Of a DNA stretch of 64,000 nt, positions 52,619-61,870 are shown piece by piece. Every line of letters begins with the position of its first letter. Within the stretch, counting starts at the first letter, position 1. Below the pieces are notes generated by a model that had not been told where the DNA came from, ran no database searches, and saw only the letters and a list, made by a program, of their open reading frames with translations. A program made the position numbers and the translations under genes. Origin of the DNA: CBDCZI01 sp965224495 (GTDB taxonomy: Bacteria > Bacteroidota > Bacteroidia > Cytophagales > JAAEPT01). The DNA lies in assembly GCA_965224495.1 (NCBI GenBank), contig CBDCZI010000025.1:248001-312000 (forward strand), given 5' to 3'.

Positions 52619-53690
52619 TTTACTGACCTTTTTCGTTTGCTTGGTTTTTAGCAACAGCTTGTTCGCTCAGGTAGACACTTCTAATTTCATCCATGAAAAG
52701 GATTTGAGTCAGCATTTTTATTATTACGATTTGTTAGATAACACGGTATTGCCTTTGGTCACTGATACCAAAGATAAAAATGTACTTTACCTATTCTTGT
52801 CTTCCTCTGAAGTAAAAGGAAAGAAAATAACATTTACACCGCAAGGGTTGCAGCATATTTATTGTGATGGTCGTTTTTTACTTGACGTAGATAAGGAAAC
52901 AGTACTCAATTTAAATGAGTTAAAACTTAATAAGAAGCAAACACACACACTCGCTTTTTATAGTTCGTCGGGTGTGATTTTTGAAGGAGGTGTATGGTTG
53001 GTAGATGATTCGAAGAATGCTTTAGTAAAGACTAAAACAGTTCAAAACCAAGGAGTACTTCGTTTTCAGGAGCAAAACATGACATCAATCTATGTTGTGT
53101 TGATTTTAGTGTTTGTTGTCTTGGGGTATATGAGGTACACGCAATCACCTTATTTATCTGCTTACTTTGACGTTTCAAAATTCACTTACCGCACAGGAGT
53201 AGAAGATTTCATCTATATGAACCCATTTACCAAACAATCTATTTTGTTACTGTTTTTGGTCGCTTTGTTGTATGCTGTTGGTTTGGTGAATAGGGACGTG
53301 TTTTTTGGGACTTATTCACGATTTGAAGGTGGTAATTTATTAATCACAGGAACCATTATTTTGGCGGTGGTATTTTTGAAATATGCTTATTTGTATTTAA
53401 TCAACTTGCTCTTTGGAGGGAATAAAATTTATAAAGTGCATTTTTTTGAATTTGCACGCTTTTTTGCCTTGTTTGGTTTAGCTTTTTTGTTTTTATCGTT
53501 AAAAGGGAACTTTTTTTTAAGTGGAATATTGGTTGTAGTGTATCTGATTTGGCTGTTATGGCTACTCTTTGAGTTAGTTAAGAAGTCACGTTATAGAAAT
53601 GTGTATTTATTTTCTTACCTTTGCATTTCAGAGCTCTTCCCTGTTTTGCTTTTAGTGAAAATCATAGGGGTAGGAGCAATGTCTATGTAA
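52605..53690 (+). CDS. DUF4271 family membrane protein
   Basis: This 361-residue protein has an N-terminal signal sequence (LLTFFVCLVFSNSLFAQ) and a periplasmic domain of about 140 residues. Six to seven hydrophobic helices make up the C-terminal half (about 165-355), the DUF4271 region. DUF4271 genes sit beside hemD in many Bacteroidota and the same order is seen here. The start ATG lies inside the end of the preceding gene (14-base overlap). Function is unknown. The conserved neighbourhood with hemD and PorP/gld genes suggests an envelope role. Confidence 0.82.
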   Translation: MMRNSLLTFFVCLVFSNSLFAQVDTSNFIHEKDLSQHFYYYDLLDNTVLPLVTDTKDKNVLYLFLSSSEVKGKKITFTPQGLQHIYCDGRFLLDVDKETVLNLNELKLNKKQTHTLAFYSSSGVIFEGGVWLVDDSKNALVKTKTVQNQGVLRFQEQNMTSIYVVLILVFVVLGYMRYTQSPYLSAYFDVSKFTYRTGVEDFIYMNPFTKQSILLLFLVALLYAVGLVNRDVFFGTYSRFEGGNLLITGTIILAVVFLKYAYLYLINLLFGGNKIYKVHFFEFARFFALFGLAFLFLSLKGNFFLSGILVVVYLIWLLWLLFELVKKSRYRNVYLFSYLCISELFPVLLLVKIIGVGAMSM

Positions 53691-53699
53691 AAACTACCT

Positions 53700-54473
53700 A
53701 TGAGCCAAGAAACTGTCGACCGATCTAAAAAAATAGCTAAGCTATTAATCTCTCAACCAGAGCCCGCAAACGGGAATTCTCCATATTTTAAATTAGCTGA
53801 TAAATACGGTATGGCCGTAGAGTTTAAGCAGTTTATAAAAATAGAAGGTGTTTCAGTAAAAGAGTTTAGAAAAGAAAAAATAGATTTCTTAGCTTATACG
53901 GCGGTAGTTTTTACCAGTAGAAATGCCGTAGATCATTATTTTAGAATATGTAAAGAATTAGGTATAGAGATGCCTGCAGATATGAAATATTTCTGTGTTT
54001 CGGAACAAAGTGCTAACTATTTGCAGAAATATATTACAATTCGTAAGCGTAAAATGTTTATAGGGTTGAAGACGGCTTCAGATTTGATAGAGGTAATCTC
54101 AAAACACTCAAAAGAGAAGTTTGTATTCCCTTGCTCAGATATTAGAAAAGCAGAGATACCTCGTTTTATGAAAGAAAACGATATTGAATACAAAGAAGCT
54201 GTTTTGTATAGAACAGTAGCTGCGGATTTATCTCAAGTTAATATTGATGAATTTGACATGGTTGCGTTTTTTAGCCCTTCAGGAGTAAGCTCTTTGAAAA
54301 CTAATTTCCCTCAATTTAAACAAGCAGGGATAAGAATTGCTGCTTTTGGACCAACAACAGCGAAAGCTGTTCTTGATAATGGGTTGTTGCTTGACGTAGA
54401 GGCGCCAATGCCTAATGCTCCCTCTATGACAGGGGCAATTGAACTTTATGTAAAAGAGTTAAATAACAAATAG
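53700..54473 (+). CDS. hemD: uroporphyrinogen-III synthase
   Basis: This 257-residue enzyme cyclises hydroxymethylbilane with ring-D inversion in tetrapyrrole synthesis. HemD is poorly conserved, but two-domain alternation and landmark phrases are present: FLAYTAVVFTSRNAVDHYF, FVFPCSDIRKAEIPRF, EAVLYRTVAADLS, VAFFSPSGVSSLKTNF and IAAFGPTTAKAVLDNG. It follows the DUF4271 gene by nine bases, a typical Bacteroidota arrangement. No other hem synthesis genes are adjacent, although hemW lies 2.2 kb away on the other strand. Confidence 0.88.
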   Translation: MSQETVDRSKKIAKLLISQPEPANGNSPYFKLADKYGMAVEFKQFIKIEGVSVKEFRKEKIDFLAYTAVVFTSRNAVDHYFRICKELGIEMPADMKYFCVSEQSANYLQKYITIRKRKMFIGLKTASDLIEVISKHSKEKFVFPCSDIRKAEIPRFMKENDIEYKEAVLYRTVAADLSQVNIDEFDMVAFFSPSGVSSLKTNFPQFKQAGIRIAAFGPTTAKAVLDNGLLLDVEAPMPNAPSMTGAIELYVKELNNK

Positions 54474-54574
54474 TTTACTTTTTACGTAAAGCCACTTACT
54501 GTTTAGTTTGAAAAGTGAAGGTAAGTTACTATTTTGTGTGTCAACTCTTTCTTTTTTACTGTTGAGTGTGTTTT

Positions 54575-55618
54575 ATGAAATTAAAAAATAGTCTTTTTAT
54601 CGTTTTTTTGAGTTTGTTGAGTAGTGTCTCACTTGCTCAGCAAGACCCTCATTTTAGCCATTTTATGTTTAACTCGGTGTATTACAACCCAGGTTATACA
54701 GCTATTGAAGGAGTGAGTCGTGCAACATTAATTCATCGCTCACAATGGCTGGGGTACAAATCTTCAAATGAAGCAGACGGAAGAGGTGCGCCAACGACAC
54801 AGGGATTGACGGTGACCTATCCAATAAAGATGTTTGGTTCTACTGTCTTTAATAGTGGGGCGGGTTTGTCTATTGTAAATGATAAATTAGGGCCTTTGAG
54901 AAATTTTGAATTGAAAGGGTCTTTCGCTTATAATGTAAAACTTTCTACGGGAGGTATTTTAGGTGGAGGTTTAGGTGTAGGTTTTTGGCGTCAAAGTATA
55001 GATGGTTCGCTATTGAGAGCAGCAGATGATGATGATGTAGTTGTTGACGGGTTAGTCGGTCAAAAAAACGCACAGTTAAAACCAGATTTATCGTTAGGTG
55101 TTTGGTATAAGACAAAAAAATATGAAGGCGGTGTTTCTGTGCGTCATGCGATACCTAGCCGTTACAGTTATGGAATTGATAAAGACTCTATCTCATCTAA
55201 GCTAATGCAACATTTATATATAACGGGACGTTATAATATCTATACTGGTTCTGATTTGCTCATATCACCAACAGCTATGATTTATACAGACTTCTCTGGT
55301 TTGTCGATTAATTATGGCGTATTGACTTCTTATCGAGACATGAAATATTGGGCAGGATTGACTCTACGTCAGTCAACAGCTAAGAAAGCGGGGGATAGTA
55401 AGAACACAGTAAGTAATAATGATGTAGTTATTTTGATAGGAGCATCATTTTTGAAACAAAAAGAATTAAGAGTAGGGTATTCGTTGGATATTGTTACAAG
55501 TGGTGTGAAAGCCAAAAGAGGAACTTCGCATGAGATATTACTTTCTTATGTGTTACCTATAGGTAAAGACGATGAGAAACCGCCGTTGCGTTCTCCTCGT
55601 TACCGTCATGAAAATTAA
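54575..55618 (+). CDS. PorP/SprF-family outer membrane protein
   Basis: This 347-residue protein has a signal peptide (FIVFLSLLSSVSLAQ) and the family opening QQDPHFSHFMFNSVYYNPGY, then a beta-barrel-like body (SVRHAIPSRYSYGI) and a C-terminal strand (HEILLSYVLPIG). PorP and SprF members are outer-membrane barrels that work with T9SS, binding surface-anchored cargo domains in type B secretion. I start at ATG 54575; a GTG three codons upstream is less likely. It precedes gldKLMN by about 260 bases, which supports a T9SS role, possibly in export of the type B cargo protein. Confidence 0.9.
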   Translation: MKLKNSLFIVFLSLLSSVSLAQQDPHFSHFMFNSVYYNPGYTAIEGVSRATLIHRSQWLGYKSSNEADGRGAPTTQGLTVTYPIKMFGSTVFNSGAGLSIVNDKLGPLRNFELKGSFAYNVKLSTGGILGGGLGVGFWRQSIDGSLLRAADDDDVVVDGLVGQKNAQLKPDLSLGVWYKTKKYEGGVSVRHAIPSRYSYGIDKDSISSKLMQHLYITGRYNIYTGSDLLISPTAMIYTDFSGLSINYGVLTSYRDMKYWAGLTLRQSTAKKAGDSKNTVSNNDVVILIGASFLKQKELRVGYSLDIVTSGVKAKRGTSHEILLSYVLPIGKDDEKPPLRSPRYRHEN

Positions 55619-55875
55619 TTTTAGAGGAGAAAAGTTTGTCTATTGGGTTTGAGGATTGAAAATAGAGGAGATAGACAGCCTTTTAGAAAATAAATTTTAT
55701 ATAAAGTTTTGTGAATACCAATTATTATTCGCATCTTGTAGTCTATTCTGAAATCGAATCTATTAAAAAGTTGTCTTTTGGATCGGATAACGTGGTCTTT
55801 TTTAGAGTAGTATTTAGTAAGAAAGAGTTCTCTTTCTCTTAATATTTGAGTTGTCATAAGGAAAAATTTAGTGTT
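55619..55875. other. 257-bp spacer before gldK
   Basis: The gap between the PorP/SprF gene and gldK contains a perfect inverted repeat AGAAAGAG-TT-CTCTTTCT (55829-55846). It is followed by a TAATATTTG, near a -7 box. I see no coding frame with protein-like character. The hairpin has no T-tract. Confidence 0.45.
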
Positions 55876-56903
55876 ATGAATAGTATTAGTTTGATTAAAA
55901 AGGCCTTTTGGCACTAGCTTTGGGTGCGACTGCATTCTTGACTAGTTGTGGAGGAGGTTACGAAGGTGGGGGTGACCTTGTAGGTGTGCCTGACCGTGAA
56001 GGATGGGGACAAACATTGCCTTTTGGTATGGTTGTGTGTCCTTCTGGAACATTTCATATGGGGCAGGCGGATGAAAACGTACCTTCGTCTCAAACAAACC
56101 CTAACCGTCAGATAACGATTGGTGGGTTTTACATGGATGATACGGAAATCACAAATAATGAGTACCGTCAATTCGTTAACGCTATTTTAGAAGATTCTTT
56201 AGAAGTGTTAGGTGAGGAGTATATTATGACTGAACTTTATCCTGATACTACTGTTTGGGTTAGAGATTTTACGCACCACATGGGAGATCCTATGATGGAG
56301 TACTATTATATGCACCCTGCGTTTGATGAATATCCAGTGGTTGGTGTAGATTGGTTTGCTGCAAAATATTTTTGTGAGTGGAGAACGGATTACATGAATG
56401 AATGGAGAGCTGAAAACGGATTGTTTGCTATGCCTAGATTTAGACTTCCTTCGGAAGCTGAGTGGGAATATGCAGCAAGAGGTGGTCGTGATATGGCTAA
56501 ATACCCATGGGGTAATCCTTATATTAGAAATGCAAAAGGTTGTATGTTAGCTAACTTTAAGCCAGGACGTGGTAACTATTATGATGATGGTTTCATGTAC
56601 ACTGCGCCAGTAGCTTCTTACTTTTCAAATGATTACGGTCTTTATGATATGGCGGGAAATGTGGCCGAATGGTGTGAAGATGCTTTTGAGGAAGCAGCAG
56701 TGCCTAAGGTTTGGGATTTGAATCCTACATACTATAAAGATGATGAGCCAAGAAAATTAATCAGAGGTGGTTCTTGGAAAGATATCGCTTACTACTTGGA
56801 AACAGGTACAAGAACTTACGAATACCAAGATACAACGAAGTCGTTTGTAGGTTTCAGAAGTGTAATGATTTATTTAGGTCGTTCGTCAGGATACGAATTC
56901 TAA
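55876..56903 (+). CDS. gldK: GldK, T9SS/gliding lipoprotein (apparent frameshift in signal peptide)
   Basis: GldK is an outer-membrane lipoprotein with an FGE/SUMF1-like domain that forms the periplasmic ring with GldN. From ATG 55876 the frame gives MNSISLIKKAF, then reads into a stop. In the next frame the protein continues LALALGATAFLTSCGGG, a perfect lipoprotein signal with lipobox LTSC. Adding one T to the TTTT run at 55906-55909 joins them into about 342 residues. The mature domain is intact: FHMGQADENVPSSQ, GGFYMDDTEITNNEYRQF, RLPSEAEWEYAARGG, GLYDMAGNVAEWCEDAF, RGGSWKD. Family identification is firm; whether the gene is broken or the base is a sequence error is open. Confidence 0.85.
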
Positions 56904-56956
56904 AATGTTTGTTTAGTAAATTTTAATAATTAGTATAACTTTTAAATTTAATTAAT

Positions 56957-57760
56957 ATGTCGAAAGAAGGAGGATTTAAGGAAAAATTCTATGGGGATAT
57001 AGCTCCAGTTATTACAGGTCTAGGTGCCGCAGTAGTTATTTTGGGTGCGTTGTTTAAAATTCAGCATTACCCAGGAGCAAGTTTAATGCTTATCGTGGGG
57101 CTTGGTACTGAAGCAGCATTGTTTGTAATGTTTGCATTTGCGCCAAAAGAGCCACATTACGATTGGGAAAAAGTTTATCCTCAATTAGCTGAAGAGTATG
57201 ATTCTTACGATGATGAAGGAGGTCTTGCTATTGCAGATAACTCAAACGTTGTAGCTAAATTAGGAGATATGATGGCTGACTCAGGAATTAACGAAGATGT
57301 AATGTCTAAATTAGGAACTAGTTTTGCTTCTTTAAATGATACGGTTAGTCAAATTGGTGATTTATCAAGTGCAGCTTCTGCTTCATCTGATTACGCTAAC
57401 AAGGCAACTGAGGCGTCTAAGCAATTAGAAGCGGTAGGTGTTGCTTACAAAACAACTGCTGAAGCAATGTCAGGAATGGCTAATGCTGCAACTGATGCTA
57501 AAGCATACCATACAGAAGTTCAAAATATTACAAAGAATTTAGGTTCTTTAAATGCTGTTTACGAAATGGAGTTACAAGATGCTAACAACCATATCAAAGC
57601 GATGAACAAATTTTACGGTAACCTATCATCTGCAATGGAAAACATGACAGATGCAAGTAAAGATACTGAGAAAATGAAGACAGAGATTAGTAAATTAACT
57701 ACTAACTTGACTCAAATGAACTCAGTTTACGGTAACATGTTATCTGCAATGAAAGGGTAA
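56957..57760 (+). CDS. gldL: GldL, T9SS inner-membrane motor component
   Basis: GldL, together with GldM, forms the proton-driven motor of T9SS and gliding. The protein has 267 residues. Two membrane helices sit at the N-terminus (about 15-32 and 42-60; GDIAPVITGLGAAVVILGAL, HYPGASLMLIVGLGTEAALF), then a short LFVMFAFAPKEPHYDWEKV junction and a cytosolic helical tail with repeated NLT/NMT and Asn/Ser/Ala-rich coiled-coil segments. The length is greater than the roughly 215-residue GldL of Flavobacterium johnsoniae, owing to the longer tail. It lies between gldK and gldM on the same strand with 53-base spacers. Confidence 0.93.
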   Translation: MSKEGGFKEKFYGDIAPVITGLGAAVVILGALFKIQHYPGASLMLIVGLGTEAALFVMFAFAPKEPHYDWEKVYPQLAEEYDSYDDEGGLAIADNSNVVAKLGDMMADSGINEDVMSKLGTSFASLNDTVSQIGDLSSAASASSDYANKATEASKQLEAVGVAYKTTAEAMSGMANAATDAKAYHTEVQNITKNLGSLNAVYEMELQDANNHIKAMNKFYGNLSSAMENMTDASKDTEKMKTEISKLTTNLTQMNSVYGNMLSAMKG

Positions 57761-57812
57761 TCCTTACATTGAAAATTAAATTATTGTTTTTAAAAATATA
57801 AACTATTGATAT

Positions 57813-59514
57813 ATGGCAGGTGGAAAAGAAACCCCACGTCAGAAAATGGTTGGGTTAATGTACTTGGTACTTCTTGCTCTTTTGGCTCTTCAAGTAGGGT
57901 CGGAGATAATGGTGAAGTTTCAACAACTAAACGACTCAATGCAATTTCTGGTAAAAGAATCTCAAGGTAAGTCACAAGGGATTTTGGCAAACATTGGGGC
58001 AAAAGTAAAAGAAAGGGGTAGCAGACCAAAAGAGGTAAAAGCCCTTAATCAAGCAAATGCTTTGAATGCGCAAACAACGGCATTGATTTCTAAAATTCAG
58101 AGCTATAAAGATGAGTTAATTGAATTGACTGGTGGCTATAACCTTGATGATGCGGGTGAAAAAATTAGTTACAAGGGGATGAAAGATTCAGACAATACAT
58201 CAATGTTGATGGTTGGTATTGGTGATGATCATCACCAATATAAGGACGCTAAGCAAAAAACTACCGACGGTAAAGGTTATGCTTGGTCTCTTCAAAAGGA
58301 TTTGAATACTTTTATGGGGGTATTAAACAAAGCTTATGTAGATGTTGATATCGCTACAGGAGGAAAAGGTACTGATAAAGTTCACTTTGGCGATAAATTA
58401 GCATTGAATGGTGATGAAGATCCCTTGTTTATGAAAACAGAGAACAAGAAAAAAACTTGGCCTATGTTGAACTTTGATCACACACCTATGATTGCTTCTT
58501 TGGCTTTCTTAACAGAAAAAACAGTCTAAGTTAGCTCAATTTGAAGGGGAGATTTTAGCTAAACTGAAAGGTGTAGTTGGAGCAGCTGATTTTAAAGTTG
58601 AAAAGTTAGATGTAATGGCTAATGCTGACGCAAGTACTGTGGCAGCAGGAACAAAGTACAAAGCGAGGATCTTTTTAACTGCCGATTTTGGTGATAAAAT
58701 GAAACCTGAAATTTCAGTTGGAGGTAGAAAATTAGCAGTTGTAGGAGGTGCAGCGGAGTATTCTTTTACTGCTAATACTGCGGGAGCTAAACCAAATAAA
58801 AATGGGTTGTATGTAAAAAGTTACACGGCTAAGATTGAAGTTCCAGATCCTTTAACTGGGAAAATGAAACCTCACATAAAGAAAGTTGAATATTTCGTTT
58901 CTAAACCAGTAATTCAGGTGATTAACGGAGGTAAACCAAAATTGTATAAAGATTGTGGTAACTTCTTGGAAATTAACGTACCTGCTTTAGGCGCTTTGTA
59001 TTCTCCTTCTTTTAATGTGTCAGGAGCATCTTTGATTAAAGGGAAAGGAAAAGGATCGATTGTTGTAGTGCCAACAAAAGCATCTGTGGCACTTACTGTA
59101 AATAGTGGAGGGAACAGAATTGGAGTAGAGCATTTTCAAGTAGTGTTAGTGCCTAAGCCTTCTATTGTTGCTACTTCTAGAGGTAGAGCAATTAACCCAA
59201 AAGGGGTGAAAGCACCAGGTCCACGTAGTATCAAAATGGTTGCTAAAGCAGAACCTGGTTTCGCTAAAGCATTACCTAAAGATTCTAAGTATAGTGTAAG
59301 GGGATGGACAGCTACATTGGTAAGAGGAAAAAGACCAATGGGGACAAAGAAGTTCTCTAAACCAGATGGTAACTTGAGTTCTTTTGCTGCAAAAGCAAAA
59401 AATGGGGATCGTATTATGATTGAAGTTAAAAAGGTGTACAGAAGAACTTATACAGGTAAAAATGTAGCGGTTAGGATACCAATGACAATCATTAACGTGC
59501 CTTTAACAGACTAA
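57813..59514 (+). CDS. gldM: GldM, T9SS motor shaft (apparent frameshift in the middle)
   Basis: GldM spans the inner membrane once (GLMYLVLLALLALQVGSEI) and extends four periplasmic domains that couple the motor to GldK/GldN. The frame from 57813 ends at 58529 after MIASLAFLTEKTV. The continuation QSKLAQFEGEILAKLKG lies in the +1 frame and runs to 59514. Dropping one A from the six-A run at 58516-58521 gives EKQSKLAQ and a full protein of about 566 residues. The second part has the expected C-terminal domains (TAGTKYKARIFLTADFG-like, SVALTVNSGG). The break is in a homopolymer, so a sequence error or real frameshift are both possible. Confidence 0.88.
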
Positions 59515-59549
59515 GTATAGGAACTTAGTTGATAATAAAATTTAGTGAT

Positions 59550-60425
59550 ATGAAAAAGTTTAGTATTTTAAGTGTATTTGTTTTATTAACAGGGTTTACA
59601 TTTGCTCAAGAAGCAGAAGTGGCTGATGGTTATAACAAATTCTCAACAAAAGGAATCCACATTTCAGATATTATGTGGCAAAAATCAGTGCTTCGTGCAA
59701 TTGATTTAAGAGAAAAACAGAATGAACCGTTGATGTCTACAGGAAGAGAGATGCCTCAAATCCTTATTGATGCGGTGAAAGCAGGTGTTGTTACTCCTTA
59801 CAAAACAGATTCTTTGTCTGATGGAACGCCATTGACTAAAGAAGAGTTCTTAAAAAATCTTCAAATCCCTTCAACTGAGGTTGAATTGACTGATGAGGAA
59901 AAAGAATTTGCTGCGAATGAAGATTCTGATGAAGATTGGGATATGGGAGATGATGAAGATGGAGACGAAGGAGATTCAGAACCAGAATCATCAGGAGTGG
60001 AGTATTACTTCGCAAAGCAATTGTATCAAATGCAAATCAAAGAAGATATGATTTTTGACAAACAAAGATCTGTTATGTATTATGATATCATTGCTTTAGG
60101 AATGTTTATTCCTTCTGACGTACCTGATAACATCAAAGGGATTGAGATTCCAATTGCTTGGTTTAGTTTTAGTGAACTTAATGAAAAAGTTTTCACTGAT
60201 AATCCTTCTGCAATTTGGTACAATCCTTACAATGATTCTGAACATAGATCATTATCTGATGCTTTTGAGTTGAGATTATTCTCTTCTTACATTATCAAAG
60301 TGTCTAATCCAGCAGACGAATACATCGTAGACATCTACGGAGGTAACCCAAAAACTGGTATTATGGCTTCTGAATGGAAAGCTTACGAGCTTTTAGAGTA
60401 CGAGCATAACCTTTGGGAATTTTAA
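59550..60425 (+). CDS. gldN: GldN, T9SS periplasmic ring protein
   Basis: GldN pairs with GldK in the T9SS periplasmic ring. ATG 59550 (MKKFSILSVFVLLTG) begins a good signal peptide ending FTFAQ, which gives 291 residues. Conserved landmarks are DIMWQKSVLRAIDLREKQNEPLM, the YYFAKQLYQMQIKEDMIFDKQ strip, and the C-terminal SDAFELRLFSSYIIKVSNP with EWKAYELLEYEHNLWEF. A loop of about 25 very acidic residues (NEDSDEDWDMGDDEDGDEGD) sits before the core and is unusual. It is the last gene of the gld cluster and is followed by a strong terminator. Confidence 0.92.
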   Translation: MKKFSILSVFVLLTGFTFAQEAEVADGYNKFSTKGIHISDIMWQKSVLRAIDLREKQNEPLMSTGREMPQILIDAVKAGVVTPYKTDSLSDGTPLTKEEFLKNLQIPSTEVELTDEEKEFAANEDSDEDWDMGDDEDGDEGDSEPESSGVEYYFAKQLYQMQIKEDMIFDKQRSVMYYDIIALGMFIPSDVPDNIKGIEIPIAWFSFSELNEKVFTDNPSAIWYNPYNDSEHRSLSDAFELRLFSSYIIKVSNPADEYIVDIYGGNPKTGIMASEWKAYELLEYEHNLWEF

Positions 60426-60447
60426 ATTCTTTCATATCACTTTTAGA

Positions 60448-60474
60448 GGGCTGTTTTTTAACAGCCCTTTTTTT
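60448..60474 (+). terminator. terminator of the gldKLMN operon
   Basis: GGGCTGTT (60448-60455), loop TTTT, AACAGCCC (60460-60467), then seven T. It lies 22 bases after the gldN stop. Confidence 0.92.
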
Positions 60475-60547
60475 ATGCCTAATTTTCACTGTTCTTTACG
60501 AATGTTGAAAGTTTTTTTAGAAAAATGAAGTCTATCTACTTAACTAT

Positions 60548-60578
60548 TTTGATAGCTCAAAGGATAGCTGTATTTTTG
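60548..60578 (+). promoter_or_regulatory. promoter of glyA-tatC-rpiB
   Basis: TTTG (60548-60551), exactly 19 bases, then TATTTTTG (60571-60578) is a perfect match to the Bacteroidota -33/-7 consensus. The glyA ATG is 20 bases downstream. Confidence 0.8.
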
Positions 60579-60598
60579 TACTTTAATTGAATATTTCT

Positions 60599-61870
60599 AT
60601 GGAAAGAGATCAACAAATATTTGACTTGATTGCTAAAGAAGCAGATCGTCAAGAGTACGGAATTGAACTTATCGCTTCTGAAAACTTTACTTCTAAGCAA
60701 GTAATGGAAGCAATGGGTAGTGTTTTAACAAATAAATATGCTGAGGGATTACCTGGTAAACGTTATTATGGCGGTTGTGAAGTAGTTGATAAAGTTGAAA
60801 CGCTAGCTATTGATAGAGCAAAAGAGCTTTTTGGAGCTGTTTGGGCAAATGTTCAACCTCACTCTGGTGCGCAAGCAAATGCTGCGGTGTTTTTAGCTTG
60901 TCTTGAGCCTGGTGATGCTATTTTAGGTTTTGATTTATCTCATGGTGGTCACCTTTCACATGGTTCTCCTGTAAACCTTTCGGGGAAATATTACAATGCC
61001 AATTTTTATGGTGTTGAAAAAGAAACTGGTCGTATCGATTGGAACAAGGTAGAAGAAAAAGCATTGGAAGTTAATCCTAAGTTGATTATCTGTGGTGCTT
61101 CTGCTTACTCAAGAGATTGGGATTATGCTAGATTGAGAGAAATTGCAGATAAAGTAGGTGCTTTGTTGTTAGCTGATATTTCTCATCCAGCAGGAATGAT
61201 AGCAAAAGGGTTGTTGAATAACCCGATGAAGCATTGTCATATCATCACAACAACGACTCACAAATCATTAAGAGGTCCGAGAGGAGGTCTTATCATGATG
61301 GGGCAAGATTTTGAAAACCCTTGGGGACACAAAACAATGAAAGGTGTCGTGAAAATGATGTCTCAAGTATTGGATGGAGCTGTTTTCCCAGGTACGCAAG
61401 GAGGGCCTTTAGAACACGTAATTGCAGCTAAAGCAGTTGCCTTTGGCGAATGTTTGACTGAAGAGTACGGTGTTTATGCGAAACAAGTAATTGCTAATGC
61501 TAAAGTACTGGCTTCTGAGTTGTTGAGTAAAGGATACGAAATTATTTCTGGAGGAACAGATAATCATTCAATGTTGATTGATTTAACTTCTAAAGGTCTT
61601 AGTGGTAAACAGGCTGAAAATGCGTTGGTAGTTGCTGATATTACAGTAAATAAAAATATGGTTCCTTTTGATACGCGTTCTCCGTTTGTTACTTCGGGTA
61701 TGCGTTTAGGTACTTGTGCAATAACAACAAGAGGAATGAAAGAAGATGATATGATTAAAATCGCTTCTTTGATTGATAAAGTTATTGTTAATTTTGACAA
61801 AGAGTCGGTACTTTTGGAAGTACGAACAGAAATAAATAAGTGGATGAAAGCATTCCCTTTATATAAATAA
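60599..61870 (+). CDS. glyA: serine hydroxymethyltransferase
   Basis: This PLP enzyme interconverts serine and glycine with tetrahydrofolate, feeding one-carbon metabolism. I use ATG 60599 (MERDQQIFDL), which gives 423 residues and fits the promoter spacing. The PLP lysine is K222 in TTTTHKSLRGPRGG. IELIASENFTSKQVMEAMGS, EGLPGKRYYGGCE and HLSHGSPVNLSG are typical. The C-terminal domain is complete. The tatC frame starts immediately after its stop codon, so they are probably translated from one mRNA. Confidence 0.96.
   Translation: MERDQQIFDLIAKEADRQEYGIELIASENFTSKQVMEAMGSVLTNKYAEGLPGKRYYGGCEVVDKVETLAIDRAKELFGAVWANVQPHSGAQANAAVFLACLEPGDAILGFDLSHGGHLSHGSPVNLSGKYYNANFYGVEKETGRIDWNKVEEKALEVNPKLIICGASAYSRDWDYARLREIADKVGALLLADISHPAGMIAKGLLNNPMKHCHIITTTTHKSLRGPRGGLIMMGQDFENPWGHKTMKGVVKMMSQVLDGAVFPGTQGGPLEHVIAAKAVAFGECLTEEYGVYAKQVIANAKVLASELLSKGYEIISGGTDNHSMLIDLTSKGLSGKQAENALVVADITVNKNMVPFDTRSPFVTSGMRLGTCAITTRGMKEDDMIKIASLIDKVIVNFDKESVLLEVRTEINKWMKAFPLYK

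Noticed and set aside
55621..55935. 104-residue minus-strand frame upstream of gldK
   Set aside because: It overlaps the start of gldK and the spacer hairpin, has no recognisable pattern, and begins inside a real gene.
58516..58529. Programmed -1 frameshifting at the gldM A-run (A AAA AAC heptamer)
   Set aside because: The zero frame reads GAA AAA ACA, not the X XXY YYZ phasing required, and the needed shift is +1; a homopolymer error is simpler.
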